The notes: a model not told the origin generated them from the sequence alone. A DNA stretch of 64,000 nt from Prorocentrum cordatum (GCA_963575745.1 CAUYUJ010004335.1:1232207-1296206); one strand, 5' to 3'; positions 21,146 to 35,701 are shown, counted from the stretch's first letter. Program-made: numbers and translations.

Positions 21146-22599
21146 ACTCCCGGGAATCTTTTTTGTAAAAGCCCATACGCGGAGGGGGGGCCGGACATTC
21201 CTTGGACGCCACCAGGGGAGAGAGGAGAGTAGTAACACTGAGTAGTAGTCATATGATGCAACTGTAGATGGAAAGGGTGAGGGAGAAGGGTGAGGGAGAA
21301 GGGGGAGGGAGAAGGGGGAGGAAGGGGAGGAAGGGGAAGGGGGAGGCCCAGACCTCCACGGTCCAGGTTCGAGGATCGAGGCCGTTGGATGCTTTTTGGC
21401 GTCACTGGAAACCCTGGGGCGCTCTCGTGGCCGCGGCTGGACGCAGCTGGAAAATCTGGCCGGGACGATGCTCGGTGATGGTCAGAGAAGCGGATGCTGT
21501 TGGGAAATGGGCACGCCAGCCCAGACCTCCAAGCGTCGCAAATGCTCCTTAAGGGCGATGTTTCACAATGCAGTGCTCAGTGAGGGCATGCTCGTGCCCC
21601 AGCGCCATCCAGAGACGGCCCGCGAGGAACAAACAGTCCCAGGGATAGGGCCGAGAGCTCCGAGGCCCTAGTCGCGAACAAAAGCAGATCGTAGGTCTGG
21701 GGAGGAAGCGGGAGAACGAGGAGGAGGACAACGAGGGCTAGTGCTAGGGCGAGACCGAGGACAAGGAGGAGCGTGGCAAGGAGGGGAGGGGCGAGGGAGG
21801 GCGAGGGAGGGGACGGAGCGATTCGCGGGCCAATAAGCGCGTCGGTAGGCGCCAGCGAGCCCTCTACAGATCGCTGCCACCACGAGCTCCACGCTCGCCC
21901 GCCTGCACGCACACGCGCCGCATCGGCGTTCCCTTTCTCCAACCCCACTCCCTCCCATTCCAATCACACCTACCAGCCCCGCCTCTCCCCTTCGACCCCC
22001 ATCCCCTCAGACTCCATAAGCCAACTCCTCCCCTCAGATCCCCTCCCCGTCCTTGCCCTCCCTGCACCCACCCTCTCCCCAAACTCCCTCACCCTCATCC
22101 ACCCCTCCCTCCCTCCCTCCCTCCGTCCATCCATCCCCCTCTTCCTCTCTTCCTCGCCGCCCGTCGTCGCCCGCCTTGTCGTCCGTCACCGCCGCCGCTG
22201 CCAGGCACCCGGCTGGCCTGACCGCTCCCTCCTCCCCGTCCCTCCTCCACCCCTCCCTGCTCCACTCTCCATCCTCCTCCCCCTCCCCCTCCCCCCTCCC
22301 CCCTCCTCCCTCCCTCAGCCGAACCGCTCCCTCCTCGCCCTCCTTGCTCGCCTGACTCTCGCCCCCGTCGCCCCTCGTCCCCTCGGCCCAACTGCACATG
22401 GCAGGGCCGCGCGAGCAGAGCATCGCCGAGGTGAGAGGGCGAGGAGAAGGAGCGGCAACGGCAGCGGGGGCAGGGGCAGGAGCAGGAAGAATGGCAGCAA
22501 GAGCAGGACGAGTTGACGAGTGCCCAGCGCTGGCTTGCGAAAACGGGCGGACTCCAGGCGACCGTCCACTCTGGAGGACTGCGTGACCGACTCCTCGGG
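21146..22599. other. Purine- and pyrimidine-rich DNA, no recognised gene
   Basis: 21265-21350 is GGGAGAAG-rich, 21900-22390 is CCCTCC-rich. Open frames on both strands are low complexity. Confidence 0.5.
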
Positions 22600-22896
22600 C
22601 GCCCGGGCACCCAGGAGCACCCGCCCTCCATGCGCATCTGGCGCCTCTGCCCCCCCGCCCCTGCTCTTTTGCGCGCCGCGGGCCTCTTCGAGCCGGCGCA
22701 GGACGCGGCACGCGCCTCGAGACGAGGGCGGTCCATGCCGAAGCTCCAGGTCCAGCAGCCGTTGAAAGATGGTCCAGTAGCCCTGTCGGAAGACGGAGGC
22801 GACTCCTTCCCGCAGGTTGCCCTCGGCCAACATGCCAAACGCCACATGCCCTTTCGCACAAAAGCTACATGCCTTGGAGGAAGCAATGCTGCCCAC
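22600..22896 (-). CDS. Candidate exon, unrecognised
   Basis: One minus frame reads like ordinary protein: FCAKGHVAFGMLAEGNLREG, VFRQGYWTIFQRLLDLELRHG, ACRVLRRLEEARGA. It degenerates into Leu/Pro-rich low complexity below about 22600. No homolog comes to mind and no clear splice sites fix the ends. It could be an exon of a host gene or a chance open frame. Confidence 0.25.
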
Positions 22897-22989
22897 GGCT
22901 CCTCGTCAGTGACGAGTGATGAAATAATTGAATGATGAAACCACGCAAGACTGCCATGAAGGCCAGGCCAGCCAGGCCCTTCATCCCGC

Positions 22990-24350
<1,361 letters not shown>

Positions 24351-24539
24351 CCGTCCGTCAGCAAGGAGCGAAATCATTCAGAGCAACAGAGCGTCGTCGC
24401 CGTCGCCTTTGTGGTCATCGCCGTCGATCGCCGATCGTGCACCGTGAGTCGTGCGTCGTGAGTCGCGTGTCGCACTCCTGTGGGACCGCATCAAGTCCTC
24501 CTACTTTCCCCGCCGTCATCCTGACAAAACCAATACTGA

Positions 24540-24700
24540 CCTCTGCTCACCCTCCTCCTCCTCTTCCTCCTCCTCATCTTCATCCGTGAACGCCTTCTCC
24601 TGACCCGTTTCTCCTGCTCCTCCACCTCCTCGTCCTCCTCCTCCTCCTCATCCCTCTCCTCCTGCTCACGCCCATCCTTCCCCACACAGAGAACCCACAT
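24540..24700 (+). repeat. (TCC)n-rich tract
   Basis: Imperfect TCC triplets with TCT and TCA interruptions. Confidence 0.85.
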
Positions 24701-24739
24701 ACACACACAAGCACTAACTGCTATGAGAGGAAAGCATCC

Positions 24740-25300
24740 AAGGGTCAGGCGGGTCACGAGAAAGTCCAAGATGGCTCCAATGCTGCCAACCGGAGTACGC
24801 AAAATGGCCCAGCCTGGCCCCAGATTGCTAACAGCCTGGCTCCAAGAAGCCTCGAGGTGGCTCGCCCTGGCCCTGGAGCCTCCCAGGACGCCCATGAGAA
24901 ACAGAATCAAAATTGTGGGTATCCTCGCCTGTTCGTCGTCCGATTGGCCTTGGGCCTTGGATGCATCTAGGTGTTCCCGTGATAGTCCAAGAGAACCATA
25001 CGAGGACCCAAAGGGTACCAGAGAAAGCCCCAAGGGCTCGCAAAAGCACCCCAAGAGAACCCCGGGAGGCCCCCTAGAGGTGACTTGACCGGTCGACCCA
25101 AATCGAGCCCCGAAAGCTCTCGAGAGGGCATGAGGAAGCCTCATGAGGGGCCCAAGAGCCCCCAAGAGCATCCTGAATGGGCCTATGGGTGCTATGTATG
25201 ATGCCACGTGTTTGGTTCGGCGGCCTCCTGCATAGAGCCCAAGAGGGCTCCAGAGGGCCTTCAAGATGCTCCGAGAGGGCCCCAAGCGAGCCGCGTGCGT
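24740..25300 (+). repeat. Diverged CCAAGA-word array
   Basis: CCAAGATGGCTCC, CCCAAGAGAACC, CCCAAGAGCCCCCAAGAGC and similar words, more diverged than at 15.3 kb. Confidence 0.75.
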
Positions 25301-26435
25301 GGGTGGGGGGAGAAGGGTAGCTAAATCTAAGCTAAGCTACGATTGAGGCAGAGGTAATAGACGCTACTTGAAAGTTGGAAAGGTCAGACCAAGCCCACAT
25401 CAGTTCAGCTACGCTGAGCTAAGCTGCGCTCGGCTGCCAGATTAAATTAAAGCTATGATGAAAGAGGTTTGGCACAGCCGAGGTTGATTCCTTGAGCTAT
25501 GACTAGTGCACATACGCTATATCGACGACCTGATTCGGCTGATCCCCGCATAGGTTAACAGGCGTCCTCGCACTCTCTCCCCCTCGCACGGCAATGCGCC
25601 TAGGAATCGTTTCTGGATGGGCTGGCGGGAAGATGCGAAGCTTGAAGAACTACCACTCGTGCGCAATAAGGTCCATCGCCACTTGGACTTGGCAGGCTCG
25701 TCCAGACAGTCTTGCCGCGCCTGAGACAGGCAGGCCACCGACGTCGCTTAAAGATGGCAGGCCGTCGTCCTGTCCCCGCCCTCAAGAGATTAAACAATTG
25801 CAGTAAATACGCTGAACTGTGCATACGCTGAGCTGTACATGCATCGCGTTCAAACCCTCCTCGTCCTACTCCTTATATTCCTCTAGCTTGTCCTGCTCCT
25901 CCTCATCCGTTTCCCCGCGTTGTCACGCCCAACGCTGTGACACGCTGCGCACGGTCCGTTACAGACACCGACGCTAGACCGCGGCATACTCTCACATGCG
26001 AAGTGGCCATTCCCTTCTCTGGGCATGTTTGGAGATCCCACGAGAGACCACAGCCAGGACCGCCCTCTTGCCCCCCCCCCCGCCCCGAGTCTTCTAACAG
26101 AGGTTATGAGTATGTTCGCTCTCGGGTCATGGAGCATGCTTTCGAGTCAATCAGCTGGCCACCGTTGGGGCGTCAGGCAGCCATTCGTGCTCGTGAAATT
26201 TTCTAGCACAGGATCTAGACTCCTGGGGCCGACAAGACTGGCGAAATGGCTGAGTTCGCCATGTCTACATAGCGCGGGGAGGAGGCGGCTCGTCTTGCAC
26301 TGGGGCATAGGCTGGACCGTCCATTGCTCGTGACAGCAATTTCTGATAATCTCAAGGACCCAGGAGCCATGGCAGCGCAAACTGTCACGGGCATTAAGCA
26401 TCAGTTCTTGCTATCCACCTATGCTGAGAACGCGT
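25301..26435. other. No recognised gene; short conserved end module at 25600-25640
   Basis: GCTAAGCT-rich DNA at 25320-25450. ATCGTTTCTGGATGGGCTGG at about 25607 followed by GCGAAGC also occurs at about 45577, again downstream of a CCAAGA array. The rest shows no motif. Confidence 0.45.
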
Positions 26436-26439
26436 GTTT

Positions 26440-26720
26440 CCCCTCCCCCCTCCCCCTTCTCCCCCTCCTCCTCCTGCTCCTCCTCCTCCTCCTCCTCCTC
26501 CTCCTCCTCCTCCTCCTCTCCTCCTCCTCCTCCTCCTCCTCCTCCTCCTCCTCCTCCTCCTCCTCCTCCTCCTCCTCCTCCTCCTCCTCCTCTCTCCTCC
26601 CTCCTCCTCCTCCTCCTCCTCCTCCTCCTCCTCCTCCCTCCTCCTCCTCCTCCTCCTCCTCCTCCTCCTCCTCCTCTCCTCCTCCTCCCTCCTCCTCCCT
26701 CCTCCCCCTCCTGCTCCTCA
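26440..26720 (+). repeat. (TCC)n microsatellite
   Basis: Almost pure TCC triplets with a few CTC or CCC slips. Confidence 0.95.
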
Positions 26721-26734
26721 TTATCCTCACCAGC

Positions 26735-27225
<491 letters not shown>

Positions 27226-28395
27226 GACACCCTCCCACCTTGCAAGCTGCCGGACGAGTGGGCGCGGACTCAGCCCCCCGAGCCTCAGGCAGCAGCACGA
27301 GCCTCCTCGGCCACGCCCGCCGCCACTAATACTGGCCCTGCATGCGCCTGGTGTACGGGGCCACGTACGGCGCCTGGCTCTCCAGAAACGGGGGAAGAAG
27401 GGCCGGCAGAAGACGGCCAGACACTCCAAGCGTGCACCCTCCCTGCAAGGTGCGAGGGGGAACGGTGAGCGCGAAATGTCTGATCGAAGAGGATGTGCAC
27501 AAGGTGGAGGGCACGCTGCCCCCAACAGGATTAGGGACGTCAGAGCAGAGAGCCGAGGGAGACAGGCTTCGGAGAGCAAGGCCCACAGCGCCAAACGGAA
27601 GAGGGAGCAGACGGGTAATGAATTGGTGTTGGCCCGTACAGGCGAACCAACCGTGCGCCAGCGACGCGCGATTCCAAGCCCTTGCCAACCACCCTACTCC
27701 TCTCACCACACACACACACACACGCGCTCACAAAAACAAGATGTCATGGCCCCTGGCACCGCACACCCTGGCACGCTGGGGCGATATGCTTTGCCCCCCC
27801 GCCCGCTCCCCACGACCACTGCGAGCATCACCAGCCGCACCCGCCACTCTGGGCGGGCGGCACGCAGCCTCCCATGGCGGTCCCCATGGGCCCCCCTTCC
27901 AGGATGGCGACTCGATAAGGCTTCCAACATGCCCGTGGGGGCTCGGACACAACCACAGAGGCCCGAAGAGGCCCTGAGAGATGCCTAGGGATGGGGCATG
28001 TTGGCCAGCGTGCGGTCTGAGGGGTCGCACATCTGGTGGGCCACGAAATTCCTAAGCTGGACCTGGCCAGCTTGGCCATTTAGCCAAAGTGGCTGCAAAG
28101 ATGCGGGGGATGTCGTCTACAATCTGGCCTGTGTTCGCGGCCGCGGTTCGGCGACACAAGACACTACGGTTAGGGACCAAAAACACGATGAAGTGTGCTT
28201 CCCAGGCTTTTCGGCTCCAGGTGGCATCTGAAGCGCCTAAGGTGTCCTAAAGCGCCTCATCCTCCTCCTCCTCCTCGTCCTCGTGCGGAACACGAACTAG
28301 AGGAAACGCACGACGTGCGTCCCAGTGGCTACGCGCCGGAGGACGACCCACAGGAAGCGCGCGCCAGAGGACGACCCGGAGAAAGCACGCGAGGT
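27226..28395. other. Non-repetitive region with a weak minus-strand exon candidate
   Basis: On minus, 27442-27239 lies between TTGCAG and a GTGGGA donor and is open in one frame for 68 codons (CLAVFCRPFFPRFWRARRR), but unrecognised. A (CA)n tract of about 20 bases is at 27705-27724. Nothing else supported. Confidence 0.3.
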
Positions 28396-28800
28396 ACGGG
28401 CCCCATAGGGAGGGGGCTCCCGCCTGAGACTTCCTCGCAATTCACTCACAGACAAGGCTACCGCCTGATACTTCCTCCACATTCAGGCCTAAGGGGCCGA
28501 AAAATGACGACGGTCACAGGAGGCCGGTGACCTGCCGCGGATTCGAACATGAAGCGCGGGCCCCATAGAGAGGGGGCTCCCGCCTGAGACTTCCTCGCAA
28601 TTCACTCACAGACGAAGATCCAGCCTGATACCTCCTCCATATTCAGGCCTCAGGAGCCCAAAGGTGACGACTGTTACAGGAGACCGATGACCCGCCTCGA
28701 ATTTGAACATGATGTTCGGGCCCCATAGAGAGGGGGCTCCCGCCTGAAACTTCCTCGCAATTCACTCACAGACGAGGCTCCCGCCCGAGACGACACACAG
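28396..28800 (+). repeat. 160-bp tandem repeat, about 2.5 copies
   Basis: GGGCCCCATAG.GAGGGGGCT then CCCGCCTGA.ACTTCCTCGC starts near 28398, 28558 and 28717. The second half (ATTCAGGCCT..GGGGCC) is missing from the third copy. Confidence 0.9.
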
Positions 28801-28802
28801 GC

Positions 28803-29092
<290 letters not shown>

Positions 29093-29312
29093 ATGCTGAT
29101 GAGGCCAGTGGTGATGATGGTGTGTGAGTGATTGAGTGCGTGATAGTGCGATCGTGTGTGGTGAGTGTGTGACTGATGATGATGGGGTGATTGATTGAGT
29201 GTGAGTGATTGATTGCGTAATGGAGTGATCGTGTGTGGTGAGTGTGTGACTGATGATGATGGTGCGAATGATTGAGTGAGAGTGTGCGAGGGGAGAAGAA
29301 GCTGAAGGTGTT

Positions 29313-29351
<39 letters not shown>

Positions 29352-29439
29352 GTGCGTGAGCGATTGATCGAGTGAACGTGCGAAGGCAGAAGAGGAGAGA
29401 GGGTGAGGTGACAGGTCTGCGCGGGGTGTCCAGAGAAAA

Positions 29440-30765
29440 CAAGAACCCCACTTAAATGTCTGCCTCTCGGGGCTCTCTCGAAAACCAGTTTGGAATACCT
29501 TGGGGCGGGTTGAACGCCTCTTTGACCGTCTCGGAACAATGGTGGCGCTGCGGCCGCTGTCGGGCCCTGTGGGATCCCTCGGCGGCCTTCGTGGCGTGCC
29601 CAAGCTCATTTGGGGGGCTACCTCGGGGCCTCTTGAGCTATCTGGGGTGCGTCTTGTCCTTTGCGCCCTCGTGGGGTGTGTTGGGGCTCTCTTGGACGCA
29701 TCTTGTGCTGTCTCTGGGCTTCCGGCAGCGGAGCAGGCGCGACAACAGGAAACTCTAGGAAAAACTATGGAAATGCAATGATTTCTGTCTAAAGAGGCTC
29801 TCTCGGCGAGTAGCTTGGAGCCCTCTTGGGGCGTCTTGAAGGCCTCGTGGGCCGTCTCGAAGCAATGGTGGGCGTGCTGGGAGCGTTTCGGCTGCTGGGG
29901 GAATTCGACGTGCTCCAGAGGAACTCGTACAGAGCACGTTCAAATTGAGAACACCGCAGGGGGGGGTCGGACCGACGACGTCCTGGGCAAGGGCATTCGG
30001 GGCCGGGTGCAAAGGAAATCATACGTGGCTGCGTGTTCTGGAGAAGCGCTTCCAGAGCACACAGAAACGGGAGCTGGCGGGCCTCTTTGAGTCTCCTGGG
30101 AGCCTTCTGGGGGCGTCGTCGGTCCTCTGAGGGGCGCCTCTGGGGCACATGAGAGACTGTTGGGGCCATGTTGGGGCACAAGGCTCGAAGCCGTCTTGGA
30201 GGCCTCAGAGGCCGTCTTGGGAGCGTCTTGGGGGTGGCGCCCTTCGGGGTTCCCCTGGGGCTCTCGTGGAAGCCTCTTGGGCCATCCTGGAGCGATGATA
30301 GAAGCCCTCTCAGGCCGCCCTATGGCTGTTCTGGGCCAGAAGGGGGCTCTGACCGTCTTGGGCTTCTCTTGAGGATGTCTTGAGCCCCGCTCTGAGCTCT
30401 CTTGAGGGCCTCTTGGGGCCGTCCTGGGCCGTCTTGTGGCTCTTTGGGGCAGCCTTGAGACCCTCTTGGACTGTCTTGGGGCCCTCTTCGGCCGTCTTGG
30501 GCCGTCTTGGCCGTCTTGGGGCGATCTGTTTTGCCTCTTGGTCAGTATTGGACCGCCGGAAGCACGAACAGACAAGAACCCCAATAATCGTGAAAAACCA
30601 TTTGGAAATCGTTGTTTGGGCTTCTTCAGGCGTTGTCGGGGGTCCCCTTCAGAACCTCTTAAACCGTCTAGGAGGCCTTGTGGACAGTCTCGATGCCATC
30701 TGAAACCATCTTGGAACGCTCTTGCGCGATCTAGGGTTCTTGAGGAGGGCTGTTGGGCCGCCTAG
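29440..30765 (-). repeat. CCAAGA-word array in reverse orientation
   Basis: GGGCCGTCTTGG, GGCCTCTTGGG and related words. Non-repetitive islands at about 29700-29790, 29890-30070 and 30540-30620 resemble the unit-spacer blocks of the other arrays only loosely. Confidence 0.85.
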
Positions 30766-30769
30766 GAGC

Positions 30770-30945
30770 CGTCTTGGGGCTCTCTCGGTGGCAGGGAGCC
30801 TCGGAGGCGAGGCTCCTGGAGACCCGGCTCGCCCATGGCGAGTCGAGGCACCTGGCAGGGAGCCGCCGACCGTGGAGTCTGGGGGGTCTGGCGCGCCCAT
30901 GGCGAATCGGGGCACCTGGCAGGGAGCCCTCGGGGCTCCCGACCC
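30770..30945 (+). repeat. Two-copy ~75-bp tandem duplication
   Basis: CACCTGGCAGGGAGCC preceded by CGCCCATGGCGA.TCG.GG occurs twice, with a third partial GGCAGGGAGCC upstream. Confidence 0.6.
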
Positions 30946-30964
30946 TGTACCCAAGTGAATATAA

Positions 30965-31740
30965 GACCTATACGACCACCCTTCGGGTGAAAGGAGGCTT
31001 CCGGGGGTGGAGAGGGGGGCGAACCAACATCTGACTCAATCGATCTATCGATCGCACTCAATGGGACACCACGAGACACCACGGGACACCGCGGGACACT
31101 TGTCGAACTCACTATCGATCTCACTATCGATCTCGTTTTTTGAGACACCACGGGACACCACGGGACACCTCGGGGCACCACGGGACACCGCGGGACACCT
31201 CTCGATCTCACTATCGATCTCACGATCGATCTCACTGTCGATCTCACGATCGATATCATCATCGATCTCGCTCAACGGGACACCACGGGACACCACAGGA
31301 CACAACGGGACACCGCGGGACACCGCGAGCCACCGCCGGACGGTCGGACGGACGGACGGGGGGGGAGAATCATTTGACTTGACTTCGCCCTAGCAACTGC
31401 GGACACCACGGGACACCACGGGACACCGCGGGACACAGCGGGACATCGCGAGCCACCGCCGGACGGGCGGGCGGGGGAGAATCATTTTTTGACTTCACCC
31501 TGGTAAGGGTGGACACCACGAGACACCACGGGAAACCACGGGACTCTGCGGGACACCGCGGGCAACCGCCAGACGGGCGGGAGGGGGAGAATCATTTGCT
31601 TTGACTACGCCATAGCAGCGGCGGGTTCATTCCTCTCGCGCGCCCACGCAGCTTCGCCTCGCCCGCACTCACGACACGATCGAGACGACACGATTTTCCC
31701 TTTGGGGATATCCGTTCCACTGCGATCGCACCCCCAACCT

Positions 31741-31743
<3 letters not shown>
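30965..31743 (+). mobile_element. Composite hairpin-ATCGAT element, copy 1 (+)
   Basis: Head TATACGACCACCCTTCGGGT. Then an array of ATCGATCTCACT 12-mers (31035-31275) interleaved with GGGACACCAC words, then more GGGACACC arrays (31278-31560). Three AGAATCATTT blocks follow, and the tail GCCCACGCAGCTTCGCCTCG to CCCCCAACCTCC, which abuts an (AT)n tract. No coding sequence. The element type is not one I recognise. Confidence 0.55.
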
Positions 31744-31785
<42 letters not shown>

Positions 31786-31964
31786 CATACATACATATAC
31801 ATACATACATACATGTGTATATATACACACATACACATACATATGCATATACATATACATACATACCTACATATACATACACATATACAAATACATATAC
31901 ATATATACATATACATATACATGTACATGTACATATACATAAACATATACATATACATAAACAT

Positions 31965-32013
<49 letters not shown>

Positions 32014-32018
32014 CATAA

Positions 32019-32052
<34 letters not shown>

Positions 32053-32157
32053 GTGTATATATATACATATACATATACATAAACATATACATATACATAT
32101 ACATAGACATAGACATAGACATAGACATATACATAGACATATACATATGCATATACG
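31743..32157 (+). repeat. (AT)n and CATATA/CATACA microsatellite
   Basis: Alternating purine-pyrimidine DNA between the tails of composite copies 1 and 2. Confidence 0.95.
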
Positions 32158-32426
32158 TCGGAAGTGACGGGGTGAGATCGAAGTGGAACGGAGAGCCCCC
32201 CTACCGGGAAATCGGTTTCGGTTTCGTTTTCGTGCACGCCGTGCGTGCGGGCGAAGCGAAGCTGCGTGGGCTGGCGAAAAATAACTCTCCTGTAGCTGAG
32301 GCGCGGCCGGACCAAAAATCCCCCTTCCGGCAACCGGTGCCGCGCGGTGTCCCGCCGGTGTCCCGCTCGGGGGCCGGTGGCGCGCGGTGTCCCGCCAGTG
32401 TCCCGCCAGTGTCCCGTCGGTGCCCC

Positions 32427-32656
32427 GATGACGATGATGATGATGATGATGTTGATGATGTTGACGAGGAAGACGATGATGATGATGATGATGATGGTGA
32501 TGGTGGTGATGATGATGTGTCCCGATGATGATGATGATGATGATGACGTGGATGACGTTCACGATGTTAATGATGATGATGGTGGTGATGGTGATGGTGC
32601 CCCGATGACGATGATGATGTTGATGATGTTGGTGTTGATGATGATGATGGTGCCCC

Positions 32657-32689
<33 letters not shown>

Positions 32690-33315
32690 GATAATGTTGA
32701 TGATCCTGATGAAGTTGATGCTGATAAGGTGATGGGGTGGTGATGATGATCCTGTCGCGATGATGATGAAGATGAGGTTGATGATGATGCTAATGATGAT
32801 GGTGGTTTTGATGGTGGTGTCCCGATGATGCTGAGAATGATGATGATGGTGTCCCGATGATGATGACGCTGATGATGTTGATGATGAGGATGATGATGAG
32901 GTGGTGATGATGATCTTGATGATGGTGGCCCAATGGCGGCGATGATGATGCTGATGTTAATGATGATGGTGTCCCGATGATGATAAGGATGATGATGATG
33001 GTGATGATGATGATGGTGACACGGATGATGGTGTTCCGACGATGATGATGTTGGACAAGATGCTGCGAACGATGAAGATGATGATGGTGTCCCGGTGATG
33101 TTGATGAGGTTGGTGATGTCGTTCATGATCAAGATGATGAGATGATGATGGTGTTGACGCTGATGATGGTGGTGTCCCGATGATGATGCGGATGGTGATG
33201 ATGATGATGTCCCGATGATGATGATGATGTTGATGATGATGATAGTGACGATGATAGTGTCCCGATGATGATGATGGTGATGACGATGATGTTGATGACG
33301 ATGATGGCGATGAGG
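32427..33315 (-). repeat. (CAT)n with interspersed GGGACACC words
   Basis: In element sense, CATCATCATCGGGACACC recurs a dozen times, joining the triplet repeat to the same 8-mer found in the other composite copies. Confidence 0.85.
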
Positions 33316-33340
33316 TGCTGATTTGTTCCTCTCCCAGGCT

Positions 33341-33848
33341 CCGAATCTGGCGTGTCTTTGAGCGTGAGGAGAAGTTCGTAGGCGTCGGTCTGGCTGTCGG
33401 GGCTCTGGCAGGCGGCATGGCACGCAGCTTTCTGACATATGGCTTTCCATGACAACGGAGGGGGCCCGAAGCACTTACAGAGATGGCTGCTCAGAATACT
33501 CTCACGCCCAGCAAAGAATCTGGAGAGCGCTTCAAAGGAACCCATGACATTGGAAGCCGTGCACGGTTTTCGCAACAGCATGTTAATGACCTTATCTTCC
33601 TTACTCAGACCAGCGGGTAGCAGACCCACAAGATACTCGAAAGACGCCGCTGAGGAACGCTCGGGGGCAACCTCGGCAGAGCTAGACGCGGCGAGGCTTG
33701 GAAAAAACAAGGGCATCAGATGACATACAACTGCGCGTACCTCCAGGGGTCTCGGACATCGCGCCGTCGCCATCGCCGCCCTCTCCACGCGCCTTCTTGC
33801 GGGGCGGCGACCCGGAGGGAGGAGCGCCACCGCCACAAACCTGATCAC
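33341..33848 (-). CDS. Unrecognised protein-like ORF (candidate exon)
   Basis: Open minus frame from 33848 downwards. The first part has a hydrophobic stretch (FVAVALLPPG). The main part is well-mixed protein-like sequence: LMPLFFPSLAASSSAEVAPE, FEYLVGLLPAGLSKEDKVIN, FEALSRFFAGRESILSSHLC, CQSPDSQTDAYELLLTLKDT. It then passes into the CAT repeat at 33315, where an exon or protein end is expected. The antisense frame (33439-33723, plus) is also open and protein-like, so strand is not certain. The lack of stops and mixed composition argue for coding; no family is recognised. Confidence 0.35.
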
Positions 33849-33871
33849 GCACGAGGTCGCCAGGCCGACGA

Positions 33872-34898
33872 TCAGGATGGACAGACTCCGGAAGAGGTCT
33901 TCTCCAGGACGGTCGGCACCATCGCGAAGGTCAGCAGCAACACGTTGGAGACCATCTCCAGGACGGTCGTCACCCGACGATCGGCACCAGCACGACGCTC
34001 TTCACCACGAAAGTCGGCTTTCAGCACCTCCACGAAGATCGTCTCCAGGACGACCGGCACAAGCATCTCCACAACGGTCGGCACCAGCACGAAGGTCGTC
34101 TCGATGACGGTCGCCGCCACTGCGGCCGCCACCACGAAGGCCGCTTCCACGAATGTCATCACCACGAAGGTCATCTGCACGAAGGTCGTCTTCGCGAAGA
34201 TCGTCTTCACGAGGGTCGACTCCACGACAATCGACGCCAAAAAGGTCGGCACCACGTAGGTCAGCTCCACAAAGTTCGTCTCCACGACGATCGTCTCCAC
34301 GAGGGTCGGTACCAGCACCACCATGACGGTCGTCTCCACGAGGAACGTCCTCACGGCGGTCGGCACCAGCGCGAAGGTCGTCTCCACGAAGGTCGGCACC
34401 CGCACCTCCCCGACTGTCATCTTCACGAAGATCGTCTCTACAACGGTCGGCACCAGCACGGAGGTCGTGTCCACGACGGCCAGCTCCAGCGCCACCATAC
34501 AGATTTTCGCCACGACGGTCGGCACCAGCATCTCCAGGACGGTCGTCTCCACGAAGATCGTCTCCACGATGGTCGGCACCAGTACGAAGGTCTTCTCCAC
34601 GAAGGTCGGCTCTAGCACCTCCGCGACCGTCAGCTCCTTCACCTCCGCGAAGATCTTCCAGATGATGGTCGGCGCCAGCACGAAGGTCGTATCTACAACG
34701 GTCGGCCCCGGCACCTTCACGGGGATCCATAACGCCAAAAGGAGCAAGCACCCGATCAGCAGGATCGGCACCTTCAGGTAGACCGCCTCCGGAACGCTCA
34801 CCCGTTTCTGCATCTTGACCTCCACCTCCAGGAAGGTCGGCATTAGCGTCGCCACGAACGAGAGCAGGTGGAGCACGCCGCATCGATATCGAGACATG
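33872..34898 (-). CDS. Membrane-anchored protein with 15-nt (5-residue) repeats, unrecognised
   Basis: From an ATG at 34898 the frame gives two hydrophobic segments (GVLHLLSFVATLMPTFL and VPILLIGCLLLLALWIPV). About 250 residues follow with a repeating pattern like VPTVVETIFVETTVLEMLVP, ending at TGA 33872. The DNA repeat is 15 nt, so every frame shows a pentad. The frame open across 34002-35204 gives DDLRG/ADLRG pentads resembling pentapeptide-repeat proteins (ADLRGADLFG). The plus strand gives STKVV pentads. The frame above is preferred for its membrane segments, but the true frame and strand are unproven. Introns are possible. Confidence 0.35.
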
Positions 34899-35640
34899 GG
34901 ATTCTCCAGATGACGAGCAGTGCCCGTGGTCCACAACAATGGCGTCCTGAAGCGAGGCGAGCATGGACTGAATGAGCAAGGTCGCAAAACTATTGAGCAT
35001 GCCAACGTCCCAGTACGGCAGGAGAACGAAGTGGAGTATGACCCTATCACGATGCGAATTGAGTCGAGATCGACACTGGCGCCCTTGAGCGAGTTGATCC
35101 GCGATCCATCGCAGCCTCGCAGCACTGACCATCCGAGCGAAAAAAACAACAGAGGCGGAAACGGCGGGGGGCGCACGGACGCCCGATGGCCCTCGACCCA
35201 GCACGTGCTAGAGCCAAAGTGGCTATGGTGATGAGGTGATGATGATGATGGTGTCCCGATGATGTTGATGATGATGATGCTGCTGATGACGTTGATGACG
35301 ATGATGTTGCTGATGATGATGATGGCGTTGATTGTGATATCGATTGTGCTATCGATAGTGCCATCGATAGTTCGACCGAATGTGAGATCGATTGTGAGAT
35401 CGATAGTGAGATCGATAGTGAGATCGATTGTGAGATCGATAGTCAGATCGATTGTGTGATCGATCGAATGAGATAGATCGACTAAGATCGATTGTGAGAT
35501 CGATCGAGTGAAATCGATCGAGCGAAACCGATAGCGAGATCGATAGTGAAATCGATCGTGAGACCGATCGAGTGAGACGTTGGTTCCTCCCCCCCCAACC
35601 TCCTTTATCACCCGAAGGGTGGTCGTATAGGTAAATGTGT

Positions 35641-35700
35641 ATGTGTGTATGCATCTGTGTATGTATAAGTGTTGATGTATATATATATATATGTACACCT
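35641..35700. repeat. TA-rich tract between two heads of the composite element
   Basis: GTATGTGTGTATG and TATATATATATATGTACA separate inverted heads at 35632 and 35702. Confidence 0.85.
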
Positions 35701-35701
35701 A

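Larger units (their letters stand above)
32160..35640 (-). mobile_element. Composite hairpin-ATCGAT element, copy 2 (-), enclosing coding-like DNA
   Basis: Head at 35600-35632 (hairpin 35609-35621), ATCGAT array 35560-35335, GAT triplets to 35229, then a non-repetitive coding-like core (about 35220-33340). CAT/GAT triplets with embedded GGTGTCCCG words follow (33315-32427). The tail at 32395-32163 nearly matches the tail of copy 3. The core is absent from copies 1 and 3. Either this is the long form of an unknown element or the core is a captured or unrelated gene. Confidence 0.45.
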
